Positions 38,542 to 47,406 of a stretch of 49,364 bases of DNA are shown here, piece after piece (the stretch's first letter is position 1; each line of letters begins with the position of its first letter). The DNA comes from a virus: IMG/VR virus record IMGVR_UViG_3300030101_001814, positions 1 to 49,364 of that record; one strand, 5' to 3'. The notes beneath the pieces were generated by a model that was given only the letters and a program-made list of their open reading frames with translations, searched no databases and was not told the DNA's origin. The translations under genes and the position numbers were made by a program.

Positions 38542-39858
38542 TTACTTTTTACCTTTTAAAAATGGTGGGGTTTTTGTTTCTGTTTTTGTTACTTGTGGAA
38601 ATTGTGTATAACCATACATTTGTAAAATTTCTATGGCCCTATTTCTATCAACATTATTTTTATCCATAACTTGTTTGATGAAATCCTCTGTTACTTGTAC
38701 TTTACTATTAGCATCTTTTTGTTCAGGAGATACATAATCTTCTGTAACTGATTTTGCACGTGACCCTGCTCCTTCTATTTTAGTTCCGGGTATATCCTCT
38801 GTAGGTTGTGTTGTAGTTGTAGTAGTTTCTGTTTCAGGTTCTGGCTCCTCATCTATCTTTTGAGTGGTAAAATCATCTAACTCTTTTTGAAACATATCTG
38901 CTTTAGATGTTAATCCTCTTTCTCTAAGTTCATCTATAACACTTTGCATTGATAATGGTTTATTTTGTATTTTAGCTTCATTAAACAATTGTGTTAATTC
39001 TACATCAATAGGTGAACCTTCTATTGCTGTGGTCATAAAAGAAAATTCATAATTTTGATTATTTAATGCTTCTATAACATTTCCTATAGCTTGGTCTAAA
39101 CCTTTATTAAAACCATTTTCGACACTTGTTTGTGCTAGATTATCTATATTTGCAACAGTTGACTCTTGGCCTTTAGCGATTGTGTATACTTGATTACCAT
39201 CATTATCTAGCACCGGTAATTTAGTATTAGGGTCTACTTTTGCAATCTTTAAAGTATTATTATAATAGTCTATATTTGAAGATATTTTTTCTTGTCCTAT
39301 AAACGTATCAGTTCCCATACCCGGACCCGCAGCTTGAACAGAAGGTAAAGTTTGTGTTTGTAAAGTACCTGATTCTGCTTGTATTTCTTTCATTCCTCTT
39401 TCTTCTAAGTCTCTTGTAAATAAAGTAGAGGTTCCTTTAAACAATCCTACTTGGTCCTGTAAGTTTTGATTTAATTCATTTTCTTTTAACTTTAATTTTT
39501 CTGTTCTTTGTGCTACAAAGTCTGAATCTGAATCTTGATATTTATCTAACTCTGCCCTTACTGTGTTTGCATTTTGATTTAAAAACAAATTCAATTTATC
39601 AGGATTTCCTTGTGCAAAACTATTTAACTTACCAACATAATCGGCTCCCACAAGTGTTGAAAGTTGATTAAATGTATTTATATTTTCTTTTTCTTCATCA
39701 AAATATTCATTATACTTTGTTTGTATATCATTTTTTGTATTAACTGCTCTTTCTCGATACTCATCAATTCTATCTCTCATAGTTTGTCTTTTCTCTTGAT
39801 ATCTTCCGGCAGCACCAATGGCTATTTGTCTAAAAGTTCTTGAACTTAATAATCCCAT
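38542..39858 (-). CDS. Internal virion protein, helical
   Basis: A 438-residue protein, strongly helical and charged: SSRTFRQIAIGAAGRYQEKR, then DIQTKYNEYFDEEKENINTF, and later a Glu/Thr-rich linker. It lies between the 1227-residue protein and other small virion proteins, 2 bases from its neighbour. It fits a core or ejection role, but I do not recognise it. Confidence 0.62.
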   Translation of the reverse strand: MGLLSSRTFRQIAIGAAGRYQEKRQTMRDRIDEYRERAVNTKNDIQTKYNEYFDEEKENINTFNQLSTLVGADYVGKLNSFAQGNPDKLNLFLNQNANTVRAELDKYQDSDSDFVAQRTEKLKLKENELNQNLQDQVGLFKGTSTLFTRDLEERGMKEIQAESGTLQTQTLPSVQAAGPGMGTDTFIGQEKISSNIDYYNNTLKIAKVDPNTKLPVLDNDGNQVYTIAKGQESTVANIDNLAQTSVENGFNKGLDQAIGNVIEALNNQNYEFSFMTTAIEGSPIDVELTQLFNEAKIQNKPLSMQSVIDELRERGLTSKADMFQKELDDFTTQKIDEEPEPETETTTTTTQPTEDIPGTKIEGAGSRAKSVTEDYVSPEQKDANSKVQVTEDFIKQVMDKNNVDRNRAIEILQMYGYTQFPQVTKTETKTPPFLKGKK

Positions 39859-40340
39859 TACTTATCCTCCTTCTTAGGTTTACCCATTAAACCTGTATCA
39901 GGTGTATCTTCTTTTACTTCTTTCTTTTTATCTACTTCTTTAGGAGTAGTTTTTATTACTGTTTTAATTAATTCTTTTGTATCATCTTGTTTTGGTACAT
40001 TAATATTTATTTTTTCTACACCTGCGTTTTTGCCAATAGCCACTATCATTTTTGCAACAATAGGTGTTAACAATAATCCCACATCAGGTGTAAATTTACC
40101 TTCTACAAATCCTGCAAACACAATTACTTTAGTTATTTCTTCTACAGTTAACCCTGCATCTAATAACACTACAACTTTTTCCATAGTTTCTTTTTTGTGT
40201 AAACCTTCCCATACTTGCATAGATGCATCTTCTACTGTAGCATATTGTGGTGCGTGTTCCCATGGATAATTTCTAGGTGTATCTGTTAATGACTGACCCG
40301 GTACTGGTGCGTCAAATGGATTTGTTTCTCTTGCTGCCAT
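39858..40340 (-). CDS. Conserved virion protein (NPFDAPVPGQ type)
   Basis: A 160-residue protein. The opening MAARETNPFDAPVPGQSLTD and YPWEHAPQ, then HKKETMEKVVVLLDAGLTVE, are, as I recall, shared by virion proteins of marine T4-like and podophages. The C-terminal third is Lys/Glu/Asp-rich and probably disordered. Overlaps its neighbour by 1 base. Function unknown. Confidence 0.65.
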   Translation of the reverse strand: MAARETNPFDAPVPGQSLTDTPRNYPWEHAPQYATVEDASMQVWEGLHKKETMEKVVVLLDAGLTVEEITKVIVFAGFVEGKFTPDVGLLLTPIVAKMIVAIGKNAGVEKININVPKQDDTKELIKTVIKTTPKEVDKKKEVKEDTPDTGLMGKPKKEDK

Positions 40341-40341
40341 A

Positions 40342-40596
40342 TTATCCTCTCATATATTCTTTTAAAAGATTATCCCAAAACTGTCTTGTACTTGCATAAT
40401 CTATTTGTTGTATTCCTTGTATTTGACCCGGAGCAGCCATTTCTTCTTGAGTTAAATCTATATCATACCTTCTAGTTTTTACATCAGAATAAATATCTAA
40501 CAAAGACTTTTGTTCTCTTTGTTGTCCACCATCAGAGCCTCCACCTAAAAAACTTTTAGCTGTACCTACTAAATTTAATACTGTTCCTATATCCAT
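40342..40596 (-). CDS. Small virion-associated protein, unknown
   Basis: Eighty-four residues: DIGTVLNLVGTAKSFLGGGS, then LLDIYSDVKTRRYDIDLTQE and a Gln/Ile tail. Gly-rich centre. The start directly follows the large coiled-coil gene's stop. No family recognised. Confidence 0.55.
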   Translation of the reverse strand: MDIGTVLNLVGTAKSFLGGGSDGGQQREQKSLLDIYSDVKTRRYDIDLTQEEMAAPGQIQGIQQIDYASTRQFWDNLLKEYMRG

Positions 40597-42299
40597 TAAT
40601 TATCTCCTGTTAATATTGATTCAAATATATCTAAACCTATACTACCTAAGAAAGTATTAAACTGTGCTTTACTTTCTTCATCATATAAAGCCATTGTTGT
40701 TTCTCTATCTAATGCAGCCATAGCAACATTGTGTTGTCTATTTTTATTATTTTCAGATGCTGTGTTTACCCACGATGCTTCATCTCTCCACTGTTGCCAT
40801 AATGATGATAGTGCAAAGTTAGATATCTGTAATAAGTTTTGTGCATCCGTTTGATTAGCGGCATTGATAGCTGCAGTATTTGCAGTGTTAACTTGTCTTC
40901 TCCACAATACGTTTGATTGGTCGATTACTCTTTGATTTTCTACATTGAATCTTTGTCTTTGGTCTTGTAGCTGAGTATTAAATTGATTAATAGCTGCTTC
41001 TCTTTGTGCATCTGCTTCATCTACTGCTATTTGATTTTGTGCATTTTGTGCAGATATTTTATTTTGTTCTGCTACTGCATATTGATTCATTGCATCTGTT
41101 CTTTGAGCATTAGCTGTTCTAACAGAAGTATTTAAATTAGAAAAGAATTGGTCAGTCTGTGCTTGACTCTGAGAATTAAACTGCGATGCTGCATTTGTTG
41201 CAGCTTGGTCTGAGAATAAAGATTGTTGTCTTATTTGTAAATTAGCTAAACTTGTTTGTTGATTATTATTTAAGTTTGCCATATCCATTTGTAGATAAGC
41301 ATTAGCATTTGTTAGTGCAGCTTGTTGTCTATTATTTAAGTTTGCAAATATTGCATCTTTATATGTAGCTGCGTCTTGTTGTGCAATCGGGATAGAAGCT
41401 GATATAATCCCTTGTGCTAAAGCTTCTGCTGCAATACTAGAAGCACCTAGTCCTCTTTGTTGCATTGCTGAGTCTACTAATCTTTTGGCCCCTTGTGCAA
41501 ATGCAGGTAAAGCTGTGCCTTGATTGACTGCATCTGTAATTGATTGTGATATGTTAGCTAGTTGTCCTTGCACAGTGGCTTCTGGTGGTAGCGAAGTTAA
41601 ATCCTCTTGTGCTGCTACCATTGGTTGTGTTACTGTACCTTGTGCTGCTGTAGCTTGTGGAAGTTGTCCGGCTGTAGTTGTTGCAGTATAATCATAAGTA
41701 TTAGCTGTAGGAACTGATGCCTGTGTAACTTGTGATGCACTAGGAACTGCTGCACCCTGTACCATAGGAGCAGTCGTGGCTGCAGGAGTAGCTGCTGCTA
41801 CTGTTCCTTGAAGTCCGGGTGTTGTTTGTAATTGATTAGGTACTACGGATTGTAGTGCGAGATTAGGTAGAACGGCTCCACCTTGAGGGAGTGTAGGTTG
41901 TCTAACTGCAGCACCAACTTGTGCCTGTGCAAATTGTGATGGGTCAGTTAGTGTAGGTTGAGGTGTAGGAAGATTCATACCAGGTTGTTCTATTTGTATT
42001 TCAGGAATACCAAAATTAGGAGGGCTACCTATGGGGACCTGATATCTAACTCCTTCTGATGTATATCTATATTCATTACCATCTCGAGGTTCAACTGCCG
42101 TATATATACCTCCGGGAAATGCAGGATTAAAACCTACTTTTCCTGAGGGATTATCGGGATTATATTGTGCTTTAAAATCTTGAAAATTCATTTCTCCGGG
42201 AAGAATCATTTTACCCATGAATCCTGAATCTCTTGTTTTTTTGGCTTCCCTTTTAGCCATTTCATATGCTTCTTCTAATGTTGGAATTGCTAGTGCCAT
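40596..42299 (-). CDS. Large Ala/Gln/Asn-rich coiled-coil virion protein
   Basis: A 567-residue protein. Residues 1 to 100 are a folded polar start (ALAIPTLEEAYEMAKREAKK). Residues about 130 to 250 are Thr/Pro/Ala/Gln-rich repeats. Residues 270 to 520 form long coiled coil rich in Gln, Asn and Ala (QAALTNANAYLQMDMANLNN). The end has TFLGSIGLDIFESI. This composition is typical of internal or ejected proteins in marine podoviruses. Overlaps its neighbours by 1 base on both sides. Confidence 0.65.
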   Translation of the reverse strand: MALAIPTLEEAYEMAKREAKKTRDSGFMGKMILPGEMNFQDFKAQYNPDNPSGKVGFNPAFPGGIYTAVEPRDGNEYRYTSEGVRYQVPIGSPPNFGIPEIQIEQPGMNLPTPQPTLTDPSQFAQAQVGAAVRQPTLPQGGAVLPNLALQSVVPNQLQTTPGLQGTVAAATPAATTAPMVQGAAVPSASQVTQASVPTANTYDYTATTTAGQLPQATAAQGTVTQPMVAAQEDLTSLPPEATVQGQLANISQSITDAVNQGTALPAFAQGAKRLVDSAMQQRGLGASSIAAEALAQGIISASIPIAQQDAATYKDAIFANLNNRQQAALTNANAYLQMDMANLNNNQQTSLANLQIRQQSLFSDQAATNAASQFNSQSQAQTDQFFSNLNTSVRTANAQRTDAMNQYAVAEQNKISAQNAQNQIAVDEADAQREAAINQFNTQLQDQRQRFNVENQRVIDQSNVLWRRQVNTANTAAINAANQTDAQNLLQISNFALSSLWQQWRDEASWVNTASENNKNRQHNVAMAALDRETTMALYDEESKAQFNTFLGSIGLDIFESILTGDN

Positions 42300-42499
42300 T
42301 AATTGTTACTCCCTTTAATTAAATATGCTTCCATCCATACTATTTTTTCTTTTATAATAGCTATATCTTGTTGCATTTGTGCGACTGCATCTGCTTTCTT
42401 TTCTACAGCCTCTAATCTTTCAGACCACATACCCCATGTCATAGCAAGACTTGCTATTAACACTAAATAGGGTAGTATTGTTTTTATTTCTATTTTCAT
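42299..42499 (-). CDS. Small membrane-anchored coiled-coil protein
   Basis: Sixty-six residues. A hydrophobic start (IKTILPYLVLIASLAMTWGM) is followed by a coiled coil (WSERLEAVEKKADAVAQMQQ). Bitopic, with the C-terminus outside. Similar in layout to the proteins at 42499 and 45279; could be an inner-membrane spanin-like part. Confidence 0.58.
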   Translation of the reverse strand: MKIEIKTILPYLVLIASLAMTWGMWSERLEAVEKKADAVAQMQQDIAIIKEKIVWMEAYLIKGSNN

Positions 42500-42981
42500 T
42501 ATTTCATACCTGCTAGTGGATTAGCTAAAGTTTTCTGTATAGTATCTGCTACCTTTTCTTCTAACTCAGCCATGTCTTCTTCAATCTCTTTGACAAGTTC
42601 TTTTATTTCTCTTTCGTTAGTTCTAGAGTCTTCTTTAACTCTGGTCTCGACATCTTCTACGATAGTCTCAATTCTGCGGACATCCCCTTTAAGGTCGTTC
42701 TTCAATTCTTTTGCAACATCAGCCACTAGGTTTACTTCATCTAATATCATTGTTAGTTCACCTTGTAGCATAGTTACTTCTTGTTGTATTAGTTCTATTC
42801 TTTTATCATAGTCAGAAAGGTCAGGGCTTACAAAAGAATTAATCTTTTTTTCCATTGTGATGTATCGCTGATACACTTCAAAACCTCCCCATAGGCCACC
42901 AATAAGTGTACCTATAAGAGGTAGAATAAGTAGTAGCTTTGAGCCACCTACCTTAATCCCTTTATATTCGATTTCTGCCAT
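42499..42981 (-). CDS. Membrane-anchored coiled-coil protein
   Basis: A 160-residue protein with a single hydrophobic segment (KLLLILPLIGTLIGGLWGGF) near the N-terminus and a long Glu/Lys/Asp coiled coil after it (DYDKRIELIQQEVTMLQGEL, then DVETRVKEDSRTNEREIKEL). End TLANPLAGMK. An i-spanin-like or tail-length layout. Overlaps its neighbour by 1 base. Confidence 0.6.
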   Translation of the reverse strand: MAEIEYKGIKVGGSKLLLILPLIGTLIGGLWGGFEVYQRYITMEKKINSFVSPDLSDYDKRIELIQQEVTMLQGELTMILDEVNLVADVAKELKNDLKGDVRRIETIVEDVETRVKEDSRTNEREIKELVKEIEEDMAELEEKVADTIQKTLANPLAGMK

Positions 42982-42988
42982 TTATCTC

Positions 42989-44479
42989 CTATCTATTATA
43001 TTGACTATCTACTATCTGATTAAATGTATTATCACTATCTATTGTCATAAAATAGTTAGCGATATTATTATCTGATATTGTTGTGTCAGGTAATTCTACA
43101 TCTGTAAAGAAACCTTGTATTTCAGATAACTGTGTATCTACAAAAAAACTTTTACTATTTGCTAATACCTGCATAACTATCAAAGTTTTTATTTGATTGT
43201 TTACTTCGTATCTACCTTTGTCACCCATCTTCTTAACAATCTTTGTAGCAGCTTTTTGTTTTTGTTCCTGCTTTACCTCTTGCTTAGGTTCTTCAGTAGG
43301 TTCTTGTTCTTCTTCCTGTTGTACAGTTTCTTGCTCATCACTACTCTCATCTTCCATAGGGGATTCTTCAGTAGCTTCGCTATCGGATTCTGTTTCATTT
43401 GGTTCACTATCAGTGCTATTTTCCATATCAGGTTCTTCGTTTGCAGCTTCCTGTATATCCATAGTCGGCTCTTCTGTTTCAGGTTCAACATTAATTTCTA
43501 CCTCTGTCATTTCTACTTCCATATCAAAATCTACTTCTAATTCTACTTCGACAGTTTCGTAAGAAAAGTCTTCTACAGTTTCATTAACAGGTTCTAAAGT
43601 AAAAATAGGAGCATCTTGTATAGGTTCATTAAACTCAAAAATAGTTTCTACTACATCTATTATTTCTGTAGATACATCTGTATTTAATGCTACAAACATT
43701 TCTACTGTAGTTATTTCTTGAGTAACTATTGTATTGACAACATTATATAATACGTTTATACTAACATCATCAAACAGTGGACCTATTGCAAGATTAATAT
43801 CTCTTCCACCAACTTCTACAATTAATCTATTTAAGCTTCCTGCAAAATCAAAGTTACCGGAATATTGTTGATATCCACTAGTAACACCTGTTTCAGATAA
43901 TATATCTGTACCACTAAAAACGGAAGTATTGCCATTACTGCCTGTAATGTGCATGTAGATTCTATCTTGCGAATCTTGTTTATCTACACTTATAGTATAC
44001 TTTACTTGACCACCTTTGTCAATAGTTAAATCACTTATATCTATTGTTTGTATAAAGGTTGTGCCCATTCCTGTGACACCCATTGTAGAGGTGCTATTAC
44101 CACTACCTGTAATTTGTGCACATTTATCTGTGCCTAGTCCATAACAGGAGGAACCACTGGGCATACTTGCAGGTCCTTGTCCTCCCCAATCTGTGTCCAT
44201 ATCCCCTTCTTTTGAAGATAACACATATCCGTTATTTCCATCCAGTATGTCCCCTGAATCTTCATTAGTAATGGTGGTAGTAGTAACATCAGTAGTAGTG
44301 GTAATAATAGTGGTAATACCTGTTCCATCTTGCTCGGTTTCTTCCGTGATGGACTCAACGATTACTTCCTCAGTCCCCGGAGTACATAAACCTATTGTGG
44401 TATTTGTACAATCAGCTTTTAAACTAGAGTAACAAAAGCAAAGCCAAACCACCAAGAGTAATTCCTTTAATCTGGTCAT
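42989..44479 (-). CDS. Secreted acidic protein with jelly-roll-like domain
   Basis: A 496-residue protein. Signal peptide (KELLLVVWLCFCYSSLKA) followed by a Thr-rich linker, then a beta domain near residues 80 to 240 (DTDWGGQGPASMPSGSSCYG, later DFAGSLNRLIVEVGGRDINL), then a very acidic Glu/Thr/Ser tail (residues about 290 to 410) and a C-terminal domain. Marine phages carry similar exported proteins with SGSSCYGLGTDKCA. The beta domain resembles carbohydrate-binding jelly rolls. Location outside the cytoplasm is likely; a role in lysis or surface change is inference. Confidence 0.62.
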   Translation of the reverse strand: MTRLKELLLVVWLCFCYSSLKADCTNTTIGLCTPGTEEVIVESITEETEQDGTGITTIITTTTDVTTTTITNEDSGDILDGNNGYVLSSKEGDMDTDWGGQGPASMPSGSSCYGLGTDKCAQITGSGNSTSTMGVTGMGTTFIQTIDISDLTIDKGGQVKYTISVDKQDSQDRIYMHITGSNGNTSVFSGTDILSETGVTSGYQQYSGNFDFAGSLNRLIVEVGGRDINLAIGPLFDDVSINVLYNVVNTIVTQEITTVEMFVALNTDVSTEIIDVVETIFEFNEPIQDAPIFTLEPVNETVEDFSYETVEVELEVDFDMEVEMTEVEINVEPETEEPTMDIQEAANEEPDMENSTDSEPNETESDSEATEESPMEDESSDEQETVQQEEEQEPTEEPKQEVKQEQKQKAATKIVKKMGDKGRYEVNNQIKTLIVMQVLANSKSFFVDTQLSEIQGFFTDVELPDTTISDNNIANYFMTIDSDNTFNQIVDSQYNR

Positions 44480-45074
44480 TTCTTTCTTTGTGTACTCCTT
44501 GATTTAATTCATTAAGCAATGCTTGTTTTTCTTGTTCAATCTTTTTTTGTTCTTCTTTTTCTGTCTTATAAAGTTCTTGTGCGACTCTTTCTTGTTCTGC
44601 TTCTACTTGTTCTATAGATAAAAATACTTTACTACCGGCAGGAACTAAATGCCTATTCTCTTGCCACCCCTTCTTTGCGTCTTCACCTATGGCCCCCATA
44701 AACGGGCAATAAGTCGCAGACATCCACATTGCGTCAAAAATACGATAGTCTGCACATAAGGTACTGACCGCAGCCACACGCATATTCATGGAGTAAAGTG
44801 ACCTTGCTAATTTAATCATTTCACAATTTGCGTCTTTAATAGTTACTCCCGAACTAATACCTAATACTTGGGTTTGAATTGCTCCCGAATAGGCACTGGT
44901 ACATACGTCACTGTTATTTACCACCACGGATGGACTATTTGCTGTAGGTGGTGTGTTATTTGTAACTACAGTTGATGACACAGTATTTGTATCTGCTGCA
45001 AAAATTTTTTGAGATAACCCTGCACCTAAAACTGATAGATAGATAAAAACTAAAAACCATAATTTATTTAACAT
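44424..45074 (-). CDS. Exported protein with conserved cysteines
   Basis: A 216-residue protein. Signal peptide (KLWFLVFIYLSVLGAGLSQK), then a conserved cysteine domain (SVVVNNSDVCTSAYSGAIQT, and ARSLYSMNMRVAAVSTLCAD, AMWMSATYCPFMGAIGEDAK), a coiled coil (EQEKQALLNELNQ) and a hydrophobic end (GLALLLLL). It is, by memory, a conserved marine phage protein of unknown function. Membrane-anchored at both ends. Overlaps the 42989 gene by 56 bases. Confidence 0.65.
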   Translation of the reverse strand: MLNKLWFLVFIYLSVLGAGLSQKIFAADTNTVSSTVVTNNTPPTANSPSVVVNNSDVCTSAYSGAIQTQVLGISSGVTIKDANCEMIKLARSLYSMNMRVAAVSTLCADYRIFDAMWMSATYCPFMGAIGEDAKKGWQENRHLVPAGSKVFLSIEQVEAEQERVAQELYKTEKEEQKKIEQEKQALLNELNQGVHKERNDQIKGITLGGLALLLLL

Positions 45075-45289
45075 TAATTAACCTTACTCATAGACCTAAT
45101 AAATTCTATACCTTCTATAGTTTCTATTTGTGCTTCAACTTTAGCACAAGATATTTGTACTGTATCTGACATATTTCTTTTCATTATTCTTTTTTTTTCA
45201 AGACAATCTTTAATACCATCTGTTACAGTATGCTCAATCATAGTACCTTGTGAAAATAATAATAAAGCTATAATTATTTTAGTTATCAT
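45074..45289 (-). CDS. Small secreted protein, unknown
   Basis: Seventy-one residues. MITKIIIALLLFSQG is a signal-like start, then DGIKDCLEKKRIMKRNMSDT and a single CAK cysteine. Layout like the 88-residue protein at 4899-5165. Overlaps the next gene by 11 bases. Confidence 0.58.
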   Translation of the reverse strand: MITKIIIALLLFSQGTMIEHTVTDGIKDCLEKKRIMKRNMSDTVQISCAKVEAQIETIEGIEFIRSMSKVN

Positions 45290-45641
45290 TTTTATTTTCC
45301 CTTACCTTATCTTTTAATTCTTCAACATCATCTTGTAATTTTAAAACTTGGTCTTTTAAAAAATTAATATTAACTGTATTAGACATCATAGATTCCATTT
45401 CTTTTTGAATACCATCTAACTGTTCTGCCATAAATTCAATCAACATAAACTGTTCTTGGTCTAAAGGAACTTGGTCTGCTTGTTTAACTAAATCAGCTTC
45501 AAATAAAGTTGCTCTAGTTTCTATATTATTTAATCTTTCAATTACTCCAAAGTATGCCCACACACCAACTGCTGTAGCTGCAAGTATGCTAAGAAGATTT
45601 CTCATAGGCATACTAATAGCTGTATTGTCTGATATTTTCAA
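45279..45641 (-). CDS. Conserved membrane-anchored coiled-coil protein
   Basis: A 120-residue protein: SMPMRNLLSILAATAVGVWA gives one membrane helix, followed by ERLNNIETRATLFEADLVKQ and DQEQFMLIEFMAEQLDGIQK coiled coil. This opening (MKISDNTAISMPMRNL) recurs in many marine phages as I recall. It could work with the secreted proteins beside it across the envelope. Function unknown. Confidence 0.65.
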   Translation of the reverse strand: MKISDNTAISMPMRNLLSILAATAVGVWAYFGVIERLNNIETRATLFEADLVKQADQVPLDQEQFMLIEFMAEQLDGIQKEMESMMSNTVNINFLKDQVLKLQDDVEELKDKVRENKNDN

Positions 45642-45986
45642 TTATTGAATCCTTAATGGTTTCATCTTACGAATCATTGCTTTATTTTTTTCTTTCTTTC
45701 TTTTCTCAAACATATCTGCAGCAGTCATTCTACCTGCAGTTGGTTGAGCAGATACATCTGTTCTTCTATTACCTGCCATAGGTTTAGATGTTTGTTTTGC
45801 TTCTACCATTGGACCACGAATGGGTTTCATACGTTTTTTCATAGGTGCAGTAGTTTTAGTTACTGTTCTAGGTTTTTCTGGTGCAGGTTGAGGCTTTGTA
45901 AGCTGTTTAAGTTTAGCTTGTTTGATTGCCTCTTCCTGCTGTTTTTTCTTTGGTAGTCTTTGTGTTTTGGGTTTCTCGCTAATCAT
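45642..45986 (-). CDS. Basic Lys/Pro-rich protein, unknown
   Basis: A 114-residue protein, start MISEKPKTQRLPKKKQQEEA, with repeated Lys/Pro/Thr and GRMTAADMFEKRKKEKNKAM at the end. The start is set at 45986, where ATG overlaps the stop of the 12-residue micro-ORF (TAATG); a longer upstream reading covers the micro-ORF in another frame. Basic, low-complexity. Confidence 0.58.
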   Translation of the reverse strand: MISEKPKTQRLPKKKQQEEAIKQAKLKQLTKPQPAPEKPRTVTKTTAPMKKRMKPIRGPMVEAKQTSKPMAGNRRTDVSAQPTAGRMTAADMFEKRKKEKNKAMIRKMKPLRIQ

Positions 45987-46024
45987 TAGCAACCACCGCA
46001 ACCACCGCCACAATATTCACACAT
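45986..46024 (-). CDS. 12-residue four-cysteine micro-ORF
   Basis: MCEYCGGGCGGC then TAA. AGGAGG lies 8 bases before the ATG, and the stop overlaps the next start (TAATG), both signs of real translation. The two pairs CEYC and CGGC could hold a metal ion. A shared pattern with other tiny phage peptides starting MCEYC is from memory. Alternatively it is only a coupling leader for the basic gene. Confidence 0.5.
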   Translation of the reverse strand: MCEYCGGGCGGC

Positions 46025-46036
46025 GTTGTTGTCCTC

Positions 46037-46405
46037 CTAAGGTGTTAATAAATCCCATTGTTGTTTTTCTTCATTCCATGCCCACTTTTTTGAATCATCT
46101 TCTGGATAACTGATTGGAGATACCCAAATATTATTTTCATCTAATACCCAACTTGGATAAGGTTGCTCACCTATAAATATATCTTTTTCAACATCATATG
46201 TTGCACCTACACTAGGCATTTTACCTCTAAAATTATTATTATAAGATGCCTGTTTCCAATTTGTATTATTACCAAAAAGTGATTTACAAAAAGCTATGCC
46301 TAATGATTCTTGTTCTTTTCCATCACTATCTGTGATTACATCATTTTTTACAACTATAACTCTTAATACTACATTATTGTTATCTAACTCTGCAAAATGT
46401 GCCAT
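46037..46405 (-). CDS. Conserved marine-phage tail-associated protein
   Basis: A 122-residue protein: HFAELDNNNVVLRVIVVKND, then ESLGIAFCKSLFGNNTNWKQ, then RGKMPSVGATYDVEKDIFIG and KKWAWNEEKQQWDLLTP. I recall it as very common among cyanophages and other marine phages next to tail genes; no function. Overlaps the glycine-rich gene by 1 base. Confidence 0.7.
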   Translation of the reverse strand: MAHFAELDNNNVVLRVIVVKNDVITDSDGKEQESLGIAFCKSLFGNNTNWKQASYNNNFRGKMPSVGATYDVEKDIFIGEQPYPSWVLDENNIWVSPISYPEDDSKKWAWNEEKQQWDLLTP

Positions 46406-47406
46406 TATGTTGTATATGTCCCTGAACCTGTAAATTTTATAATTGTATTAGAGCCTGATGTTGTAACTGTAGGTGAGCCTGTTGTTGTGCTTGAATAGTT
46501 TGCAGTTGGTACTGATAGAATTACAACACCTGAACCTCCTGTTCCCGGTATTCCTCTGTCACCTTCATTTCTTCTATTTCTTGAACCACCACCGCCACCG
46601 CCAGTGTTAGCATCTCCATTAATAGAATCTCCTAAAGTTTCTTCATCATCTTTTTTACCATTACCTCCGCCACCTGAACCGCCAAGTCCACCAGTTGAAG
46701 CTGAAACATTTGAGTCACCTGCACCACCTCCACCACCTGCTAGAGTTAAATTTGAGCCTGTGATTGTATGTGTTGTTCCTGCACCTCCTGCTCCACCTGC
46801 ACTAGAAGTAGCATTTCCTCCGTCAGCAGACGCACCGCCTCCACCTCCTTCAGAACCATCACTTTGTGTTCTTCCAACACCTCCGTCACCACCTTGACTT
46901 CCAGAGCCGGCAGAACCTAGTCCGAATTTACCGCCTCCACCGCCACAACCTCCGTTGTTACCATTACCGTTTCCACCGTTTGAACCGCCACCACCACCAC
47001 CAAGGGCAGTTGTAGCACTAGTTAAAGTTGTGTTAGAGCCAGAGGCACCATTACTTCCTCCTGAAGCAGCACCTGAACCTCCTGCACCAATAGATATTGT
47101 TAATTGTTGTGGAGAACTTGCACCTCCCATAGATGAGGCACTTCCAGAACCTGTTACAGTTCCACCTGCACCGCCTCCACCTGCTAACCAATTACCACCT
47201 TCGGCTCCACCTGCAACCAAAAGATATGTAATAGTATAATCGGACCAAGATGATTTGTTCTGAAGATTAGACATTGATATAGCACCAGAGGAAACATCTG
47301 CTAATGTCCTGACGGCTGTAGCTCCCATGTTAATTTGTGCACTTGAACTATTTCCTAGTTCTGTATTGACATCTGATAAACTTATTTGACCAGAGGGGGT
47401 AGGCAT
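46405..47406 (-). CDS. Glycine-rich tail fiber or adhesin
   Basis: A 333-residue protein. The first 55 residues resemble a small head domain (SGQISLSDVNTELGNSSSAQ). Most of the rest is Gly/Ser/Ala/Asn-rich (SGGGGGAGDSNVSASTGGLG), the collagen-free type of glycine-rich adhesin in marine phages. The end is ANYSSTTTGSPTVTTSGSN. It would form an extended fiber on the virion surface. Overlaps the next gene by 1 base. Confidence 0.68.
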   Translation of the reverse strand: MPTPSGQISLSDVNTELGNSSSAQINMGATAVRTLADVSSGAISMSNLQNKSSWSDYTITYLLVAGGAEGGNWLAGGGGAGGTVTGSGSASSMGGASSPQQLTISIGAGGSGAASGGSNGASGSNTTLTSATTALGGGGGGSNGGNGNGNNGGCGGGGGKFGLGSAGSGSQGGDGGVGRTQSDGSEGGGGGASADGGNATSSAGGAGGAGTTHTITGSNLTLAGGGGGAGDSNVSASTGGLGGSGGGGNGKKDDEETLGDSINGDANTGGGGGGSRNRRNEGDRGIPGTGGSGVVILSVPTANYSSTTTGSPTVTTSGSNTIIKFTGSGTYTT

